Shown here piece by piece: positions 7,484-11,952 of a stretch of 11,952 nucleotides of DNA. This DNA comes from an uncultured Collinsella sp. (GTDB taxonomy: Bacteria > Actinomycetota > Coriobacteriia > Coriobacteriales > Coriobacteriaceae): contig CAAEOE010000027.1 in NCBI GenBank assembly GCA_900757505.1, positions 1 to 11,952 of the forward strand, read 5' to 3'. Each line of letters starts with the position of its first letter. The stretch's first letter is position 1. The translations under genes were made by a program, and so were the position numbers. A model generated the notes under the pieces. The model did not search any database and was not told the origin of the DNA. It saw nothing but the letters and a program-made list of their open reading frames with translations.

Positions 7484-7512
7484 CAGCTGGCCCGTACGAT
7501 AACGGGCGGCTG
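7484..7512 (+). promoter_or_regulatory. Leader hairpin before the attenuator terminator
   Basis: GCCCGT (7490-7495) pairs with ACGGGC (7502-7507) around the loop ACGATA, and the outer CAGC (7484-7487) pairs with GCTG (7509-7512). It lies between the leader ORF and the terminator. Its 3' arm also overlaps the segment that can pair with the 5' arm of the terminator. Confidence 0.55.
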
Positions 7513-7515
7513 ATG

Positions 7516-7557
7516 AAAATGAGGGCCGTCGAGCGCAACCGACGGCCCTCATTTTTT
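7516..7557 (+). terminator. Intrinsic terminator in the cstA leader (attenuator)
   Basis: An 11-bp GC-rich stem (7521-7531 with 7540-7550) has an 8-base loop. It can extend to 16 bp with AAAAT (7516-7520) and ATTTT (7551-7555), and six T residues follow (7552-7557). It is one of the strongest terminators in the window. It stands after the promoter and before the cstA ribosome site, where it would stop most transcription unless it is disrupted. It could alternatively end a separate small RNA of about 200 bases started at the 7323 promoter. Confidence 0.85.
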
Positions 7558-7592
7558 ATGTCTAGGAAGTTCTTTTTAGAGGAGGAAATGTA

Positions 7593-9482
7593 ATGAACGG
7601 AGTTTTGCTCATGGTTGTGGCCGCGGCGGTGCTCGCCTGCGGCTATCTGGGCTATGGCCGATGGCTGGCCAACAAGTGGGGCGTTGACAAAGAGGCCCTC
7701 ACGCCGGCCAAGCGCATGAAGGACGGCAAGAGCTTCTCGCCCGTTTCCGCCTTCACCGCGTTCTCTCACCAGTTCAGCTCGATCTGCGGTGCTGGCCCTG
7801 TTACGGGTACGATCGTCGCCATGGCCTTCGGCTGGCTTCCCGTCGTGCTCTGGGTCCTCATCGGCGGCATCTTCTTTGGCGCCGTCCACGACTTTGGTGC
7901 CCTGTACGCTTCGATGAAGAACAACGGCAAGTCGCTCGCTCAGCTCATCGAGAAGTACATCGGCAAGACCGGTCGTCGCCTGTTCCTGCTGTTCTGCTGG
8001 CTGTTCTGCATCATCGTCATCGCCGCCTTCACCGACATGGTCTGCAAGACGTTCATGTTCACCCCGGCCGTTGACGCTTCTGGTGCTGCTACCGGTGCCA
8101 TCGACTTCACCAAGTCCTATGCCGCCGGCTGCGCTGGTACCATCTCCATCCTGTTCACCTTCGTCGCTATCGCCTTTGGTTGGGCCCAGAAGAAGTTCAA
8201 CCTCACCGGCGCTGTCGAGTTCGTCACCGGCGTGGTCCTCATGGTTCTCATGTTCGCCGTCGGCATGCAGTTCCCGGTCTACCTGGATAAGTTCCAGTGG
8301 TTCGCCGTCGTCATGGTCTACCTGGTCTTTGCTGGCGCCATGCCCATCCAGATGCTCAAGACCCCGCGTGACTACCTCACTTCCATCATGATGATCGTCA
8401 TGATCGTCTGCGCTGTCCTCGGCATCGTCGTCCTGGGCGTCAACGGTCAGGCCACTATCACCGCTCCGGTCTTCACCGGCTTCTCCACTGCCTCCGGCAT
8501 GATGTTCCCGGTCCTGTTCGTCTCCGTCGCTTGCGGTGCTCTCTCCGGTTTCCACAGCCTCGTTTCTTCCGGCACCTCCTCCAAGCAGGTCGAGAAGGAG
8601 CAGGACGCCGTCAAGGTTGGTTACGGCGCAATGATCGTCGAGTCCTTCGTCGGCATCCTTGCCATCATCGTTGCCGGCATCATGTTCTCCGATATGAACA
8701 TCGCCGGTACCGGCGCCCTCAACGCTGGTGTCGCTTCCACCCCGTTCCAGATCTTCGCCGCTGGCATCTCCCGCGGTATGCAGGCCTTCGGTGTTGACGG
8801 CACGCTCGCTACCGTCTTTATGACCATGAACGTCTCCGCTCTGGCTCTGACCTCGCTCGACGCCGTCGCCCGCATCGCCCGCACCTCGTTCTCCGAGTTC
8901 TTTGCCCAGACCAACGATGCTCTGGCCATCGAGTCCAAGGCCGGCTATATGAAGGTCCTCGGCAACCCCTGGTTCGCCACGGTCGTTACCCTGCTTCCTG
9001 GTCTCGCCCTCGCTTTTGGTGGCTATGCCAACATCTGGCCGCTCTTTGGTGCTTCCAACCAGCTGCTCGGCGGCATGACCATGATCACCCTCGCCGTGTT
9101 CTGCAAGTGCACCGGCCGCAAGGGCTGGATGCTCTATGTGCCCGTCGCCTTCCTGCTCTGCTGCACCTTCACCTCGCTGGTCCAGAGCGCCATGGGCTGC
9201 ATGACCGCCGTCCAGGCCTACGGTTTCTTCGGTACCATCCCGGCTACTGCCACCACGGCCGCCGTCTCCGTCGCCGCCACCAAGGGCCTGCAGCTCGTCT
9301 TTGCCGTCCTGCTGATGGTCCTGGGCCTCATCGTTGCCGTTAACTGCCTCAAGGAGTTCTTCGGCAAGGAGGCTGGCTCCATGCCCGACGAGGAGCCCGA
9401 GTGGTCCGAGATGGGCAAGGCCGAGTACGGTCGCGCCGCTGCCGCTGAGGCTCCTGCCGACGCCGAGGCTGCCAAGGCCTAG
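7593..9482 (+). CDS. cstA: CstA-family carbon starvation / pyruvate or peptide transporter
   Basis: An integral membrane protein of 629 residues with many hydrophobic segments (roughly 14-16 by eye). Family marks are GRWLANKWGVD with TPAKRMKDGKSF near residues 22-48, HQFSSICGAGPVTG at 59-72, GGIFFGAVHDFGALYAS, CGALSGFHSLVSSGTSSKQV and GASNQLLGGMTM. Relatives include Escherichia coli CstA and BtsT, which import pyruvate; CstA has also been linked to peptide uptake. The substrate here is not shown by sequence. It is somewhat shorter than the roughly 700-residue E. coli forms and ends in a soluble Ala/Glu-rich tail. GAGGAGG at 7579-7585, seven bases before the ATG, is a near-ideal ribosome site. 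Codon choice is strongly biased to C-ending codons (ATC, GTC, CTC, TTC), unlike the operon upstream, which suggests high expression. It stands alone, with its own promoter, attenuator and terminator. Confidence 0.92.
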   Translation: MNGVLLMVVAAAVLACGYLGYGRWLANKWGVDKEALTPAKRMKDGKSFSPVSAFTAFSHQFSSICGAGPVTGTIVAMAFGWLPVVLWVLIGGIFFGAVHDFGALYASMKNNGKSLAQLIEKYIGKTGRRLFLLFCWLFCIIVIAAFTDMVCKTFMFTPAVDASGAATGAIDFTKSYAAGCAGTISILFTFVAIAFGWAQKKFNLTGAVEFVTGVVLMVLMFAVGMQFPVYLDKFQWFAVVMVYLVFAGAMPIQMLKTPRDYLTSIMMIVMIVCAVLGIVVLGVNGQATITAPVFTGFSTASGMMFPVLFVSVACGALSGFHSLVSSGTSSKQVEKEQDAVKVGYGAMIVESFVGILAIIVAGIMFSDMNIAGTGALNAGVASTPFQIFAAGISRGMQAFGVDGTLATVFMTMNVSALALTSLDAVARIARTSFSEFFAQTNDALAIESKAGYMKVLGNPWFATVVTLLPGLALAFGGYANIWPLFGASNQLLGGMTMITLAVFCKCTGRKGWMLYVPVAFLLCCTFTSLVQSAMGCMTAVQAYGFFGTIPATATTAAVSVAATKGLQLVFAVLLMVLGLIVAVNCLKEFFGKEAGSMPDEEPEWSEMGKAEYGRAAAAEAPADAEAAKA

Positions 9483-9521
9483 TCGGTCGGACGGGTTGAA
9501 TCTCCCATCTATTTGACTCGG

Positions 9522-9561
9522 AAAGACCGGGTCCGCGACTTCGCGGGCTCGGTCTTTTTTT
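9522..9561 (+). terminator. Intrinsic terminator of cstA
   Basis: A long stem joins AAAGACCG (9522-9529) with CGGTCTTT (9550-9557) and CCGCG (9533-9537) with CGCGG (9542-9546), linked by wobble pairs, around the loop ACTT. It is followed by a T run (9555-9561). It starts about 40 bases after the cstA stop. Confidence 0.9.
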
Positions 9562-9625
9562 CATGCGAAAGCGGGTGACGCTCGGGTGTTCTCGCAGATG
9601 TTTTGCGTGGATAAGGGCGCGCGTT

Positions 9626-9650
9626 GTACCATATAGACGTATATGTGTAC
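9626..9650. promoter_or_regulatory. Interrupted palindrome upstream of the JetD-like gene
   Basis: CATATA (9630-9635) and TATATG (9640-9645) form perfect inverted arms around GACG, flanked by GTAC on both sides (9626-9629 and 9647-9650, one base out of register). It ends 16 bases before the GTG start at 9667, where a bound dimer would affect initiation. No clear -35/-10 pair is visible nearby; TTGTAC (9624-9629) and TATAGA (9632-9637) are weak candidates. Confidence 0.45.
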
Positions 9651-9666
9651 ATATGAAAGGGGCCCC

Positions 9667-11850
9667 GTGGCCAAGACGGTATATTCCGATAATCAAAACA
9701 ATGTCGATGCTTTGGCTGAGCGCCTGAGCAGCCAGACGTCGCTTTCTGCCGAGCGCGCCAAGCTGGTTGCCTACGACCTGCTCTGCCGCAAGGCGCTCAA
9801 GATCAAGTCGAGCGCGCTGGCGCAGATTTTCCGTTCCGTCGATAAGGAATGCAACACCAAGGCGATGCGCGACGAACTCATCGCGGCAAAGATCGTTACC
9901 AAGATCGAGGGCAGCGGCATTAACGGGCGCCCGGCGTTCTATACCATCAATGCCGAGATCCGCGATGCCCAGGAGCAGCCTGCCGAGTCCGTCGAAGATT
10001 TTGTCGTCGAGGATTCCGCTGACGTGCCTGCTGTGGAAGAAGTTGCTCCGCGTGAGCATGTCGATACCGATGAGTTGCTCGATGAGAATGTTGTGCGTGC
10101 CTTTACGGCCAAGGCAGGACGCGGCGGTTTTGGCGGAGGCGGCAAGCGCGATGCGCAGCGCCGTGCCCAGCAGGAGCGCTTCCGTTGCGCCGTTGCTCAA
10201 AAGGGTGAGACGGATGCCGAGGCTGTTGAGACCGAGGTTGCTGCCGAGTCGCAGAAGCCTGCGAAGGAGCAAAAGTCCGCTGAGCCTCAGGAACCCAAGC
10301 GTCGTCGCGGTGCTCACTTTAAGGCCGCGCAGCAGGATGTCGCGCATGAGGTTGAAGAGTCTTCCGAGGTTGCAGACGATGTTGAGGAGTCTGCCAAGAG
10401 GGCTCCGAGTTCGTGTCGTCCCGGTCGCGGCTTTGCAGGTCGCGCGTACCCCGTAAAGCGCCAGGAGAAGGTTAATCAGGTTCCGGAGGTGCGGGCCGAG
10501 AAGGCCGTGAAGCCTGCCGAGTCGGAAGTTCGTGAACAGAAGCCTGTTGATGAGCAGACTGCGTCCGATACGGAGACCCAGGGCCAGCAACCTGCGGTTG
10601 AACAGACGGGGGAGGGTACTTCGAGCAAGCCTCGCCGCCGTCGCCATCGTGGGGGCCGCAGTTCCCATGCCGAGACTGCAGCCGAGAGGACCACGCCGCA
10701 GGACGAGGATGCGAAGGCCGAGGTTTCTTCGGGGCAGCCTAAGCGCCAGCCTGCGAAGGAGAGCAAGTCCAATCGTCCGCAGAAGCAGGCGTCTATGCCG
10801 AAGCGCGAGCGCAATTCCCAAGGCGATTCTAAGCGCAAGTCTCAGGGGAAGCCGGAGTCTGCCGCAGCAGATACTGCTGCCCAGCAGCCCAAGTCGGCCG
10901 TTCACGGCGAGGTCTCGGCGTTTGCCCTTGCCCGCGTTTTAGGCAGGCAGCTGCTCAAGGTTGTCCCTACGCCCACGGCGCTCTCTAAGATCAAGGAGCA
11001 GCAGACGCAGATCGTAAAGGTCGAGGGCAAGGACGGCAAAAAGGCTCCGCAGCGTACTCAGCACAACGAGATGTCCAACCGCAAGATTGCCGAGGAAATC
11101 GCAATCATCCAGGCTTGGATCGAGCAGAACCGAGGTGCCGATACGCCGGTTGCCTCGCGCCGCCAGCGTGCCTACCAGATCTTTAACGACGAGAAGGCTT
11201 TTGACGGCAAGCACGGTGAGCGCTTGATCAGGCGTATGACCGAAAAGGGCATCAGTATGCAGGCGATCAAGGTCGCCCCCAATCGCCCCGTGCACTTTAC
11301 GGGCTTCTTTACGCTGGGAGCCGACAAGCCGTTCATTATGGTCGAGAACCTGGACACCTACGACGAGATCGTCAAGCTGCTGCGTGGTCGCAAGCACGCC
11401 AAGCTCTTTGGCATCAAGGTGGGCGGCGTGATTTTTGGCGGCGGATGCAAGGCGAGCGTCTCGCATGCCCTGGATGATTATCTGGCCGAGATTGGCTATC
11501 GCTTTAACTACGTCTACTACGTGGGCGATATCGATCGCGAGGGCGCGCGCATCGTCGAGCAGACTCGCAATGCCAATGTGGTTGAGATTCGCCTGCATGC
11601 CGGCATGTATCGCGCTATGCTCGCCGAGCATAAGCGTCGCGTGAAGGCCGGCGGCGAGTGCGAGCCCGCGGCTGCCAACCAGGGTGTGCCGCAGAACTTG
11701 GCAGCGACGATCAAGGATCTGCCCATGGTCACGCGCGTGCAGTTCCGCAACGTGCTGCGCGAGGGCGGGCGCATTCCGCAGGAGATTCTGATGACCGCCG
11801 ACTATCGGGATGGCGATTCGGGAAGCTTCGACCGCATGCTTAATAATTAG
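9667..11850 (+). CDS. Solitary JetD-like (DUF2220, Toprim-type) protein with a long disordered Arg/Gly-rich middle
   Basis: A protein of 727 residues from a GTG at 9667, chosen because AAAGGGG (9656-9662) lies four bases before it; an in-frame ATG at 9643 would add eight residues and place that site inside the gene. Residues 1-100 look folded and helical, possibly a winged helix. Residues about 100-420 are charged and low in complexity, with basic patches GGFGGGGKR (153-161), KRRRG (211-215) and RRRRHRGGR (323-331). The C-terminal domain (about 425-727) matches what I know of JetD: RRQRAYQIFNDEKAFD (498-513), FTGFFTL, VENLDTYDE with Glu560, GVIFGGGCKAS (587-597) and YYVGDIDREG with Asp621 and Asp623. 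Glu plus DxD is the metal-binding Toprim pattern of Spo11/Topo VI-A-like nucleases. In Wadjet, JetD cuts plasmid DNA together with the JetABC SMC complex; those genes are absent here. The role is unknown; nucleic-acid cleavage or binding is inferred. Confidence 0.75.
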   Translation: MAKTVYSDNQNNVDALAERLSSQTSLSAERAKLVAYDLLCRKALKIKSSALAQIFRSVDKECNTKAMRDELIAAKIVTKIEGSGINGRPAFYTINAEIRDAQEQPAESVEDFVVEDSADVPAVEEVAPREHVDTDELLDENVVRAFTAKAGRGGFGGGGKRDAQRRAQQERFRCAVAQKGETDAEAVETEVAAESQKPAKEQKSAEPQEPKRRRGAHFKAAQQDVAHEVEESSEVADDVEESAKRAPSSCRPGRGFAGRAYPVKRQEKVNQVPEVRAEKAVKPAESEVREQKPVDEQTASDTETQGQQPAVEQTGEGTSSKPRRRRHRGGRSSHAETAAERTTPQDEDAKAEVSSGQPKRQPAKESKSNRPQKQASMPKRERNSQGDSKRKSQGKPESAAADTAAQQPKSAVHGEVSAFALARVLGRQLLKVVPTPTALSKIKEQQTQIVKVEGKDGKKAPQRTQHNEMSNRKIAEEIAIIQAWIEQNRGADTPVASRRQRAYQIFNDEKAFDGKHGERLIRRMTEKGISMQAIKVAPNRPVHFTGFFTLGADKPFIMVENLDTYDEIVKLLRGRKHAKLFGIKVGGVIFGGGCKASVSHALDDYLAEIGYRFNYVYYVGDIDREGARIVEQTRNANVVEIRLHAGMYRAMLAEHKRRVKAGGECEPAAANQGVPQNLAATIKDLPMVTRVQFRNVLREGGRIPQEILMTADYRDGDSGSFDRMLNN

Positions 11851-11952
11851 TTCCGCCGGCCCCGGGAGAGCGGGGACACCGACTTAGGTTTCCTGCTCTA
11901 CAGTCCTGCTCACGACGGAGGCCACATTAAGTGGCCTCCTGTTCGTGCGGAA
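11851..11952 (+). repeat. Structured intergenic repeat, copy 2 (reaches window end)
   Basis: It starts directly after the stop of the JetD-like gene. A hairpin (11860-11864 with 11871-11875) precedes the 24-base block 11886-11909, which is identical to copy 1. A 9-bp stem follows (11917-11925 with 11931-11939) with the same ATTAA loop. CACGA (11911-11915) pairs with TCGTG (11943-11947). TTCCGC (11851-11856) could instead pair with GCGGAA (11947-11952), closing the whole element. In the 9-bp stem the second base pair is G-C where copy 1 has A-T, a compensatory change. There is no T tract, so it is not a normal intrinsic terminator. The element may continue past the window. Confidence 0.8.

Larger units (their letters stand above)
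7358..7592 (+). promoter_or_regulatory. Putative amino-acid-responsive attenuator leader of cstA
   Basis: The leader holds, in order, a short ORF ending in Ile/Val codons (7423-7467), a hairpin at 7484-7512, and a strong terminator at 7516-7557, all between the promoter and the cstA ribosome site. Competing pairings are visible: GCATCAG (7431-7437) with CTGATGC (7464-7470) or, as CATCAGC, with GCTGATG (7509-7515); GCGGG just behind the leader stop (7469-7473) with CCCGT (7491-7495); and GGCGGC (7505-7510) with GCCGTC (7525-7530). The last would break both the middle hairpin and the terminator, so it is a candidate antiterminator. The parts list is that of classical leader-peptide attenuation. 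The switching mechanism is inference. Confidence 0.6.

Noticed and set aside
7588..7595. ATG TAA mini-ORF overlapping the cstA start codon
   Set aside because: Only two bases separate it from the GAGGAGG site, too close for initiation; the ATG at 7593 has the right spacing.
7434..8555. Minus-strand ORF of 373 codons opposite cstA
   Set aside because: It is the mirror of the strongly C-biased cstA codons; the product is an Asp/Glu/His/Gly-rich string with no domain, and the + strand frame is a clear CstA protein.
9643..9666. ATG start that would extend the JetD-like protein by eight residues
   Set aside because: It lies inside the palindrome and would put the AAAGGGG ribosome site within the gene. 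The GTG at 9667 has correct spacing. A leaderless start at 9643 is not fully excluded.
9349..10905. Minus-strand ORF of 518 codons opposite the end of cstA and the JetD-like gene
   Set aside because: It crosses the cstA terminator and the palindrome, is Leu/Arg/Gly-rich without motifs, and is explained by the codon bias of the opposite strand.
9667..11850. Complete Wadjet system
   Set aside because: Only a JetD-like domain is seen. No JetA, JetB or SMC-like JetC gene is present on either strand of the window.

Overview
This window looks like chromosomal sequence from a high-GC actinobacterium, most likely a Coriobacteriia member of the Collinsella type. That placement is inferred from the gene order, the three-part TsaB-RimI-TsaD fusion and the general codon style; no database search was possible. 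Every supported gene is on the + strand.

Layout. Positions 1-68 are the 3' end of a 5S rRNA, followed by a strong intrinsic terminator that closes an rRNA operon. Two candidate promoters at 150-215 then lead into a tight six-gene run (245-7068) with gaps of 0-12 bases or short overlaps. It encodes holo-ACP synthase with an unusual C-terminal tail, a bifunctional NAD(P)H-hydrate repair enzyme, alanine racemase, a family-4 iron-sulfur uracil-DNA glycosylase, TsaE, and one 794-residue protein that fuses TsaB, RimI and TsaD. This operon joins lipid and wall precursor supply, metabolite and DNA repair, and the tRNA t6A37 modification machinery. TsaE is the ATPase partner of the TsaB-TsaD pair. TsaC is not in the window.

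The 524-base gap 7069-7592 is rich in signals. Just after the operon lies a structured repeat (copy 1). Next come a promoter with an 18-bp palindrome between its -35 and -10 boxes, a short leader ORF whose last seven codons are six Ile/Val codons and one Ser, a GC-rich hairpin, and a very strong intrinsic terminator only 35 bases before the start of a CstA-family transporter gene (7593-9482). This looks like a translation-coupled attenuator that senses branched-chain amino acids and controls a pyruvate or peptide transporter.

After the cstA terminator, an interrupted palindrome precedes a 727-residue protein (9667-11850). Its C-terminal third carries the motifs of the JetD/DUF2220 Toprim-like nuclease fold, yet no Wadjet jetABC genes are in the window. 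Its middle is long, charged and low in complexity, with Arg/Gly patches. The window ends in a second copy of the structured repeat, again directly behind a stop codon and in the same orientation.

The three items most worth pursuing are the solitary JetD-like protein, the Ile/Val leader in front of cstA, and the repeated intergenic RNA-like element.
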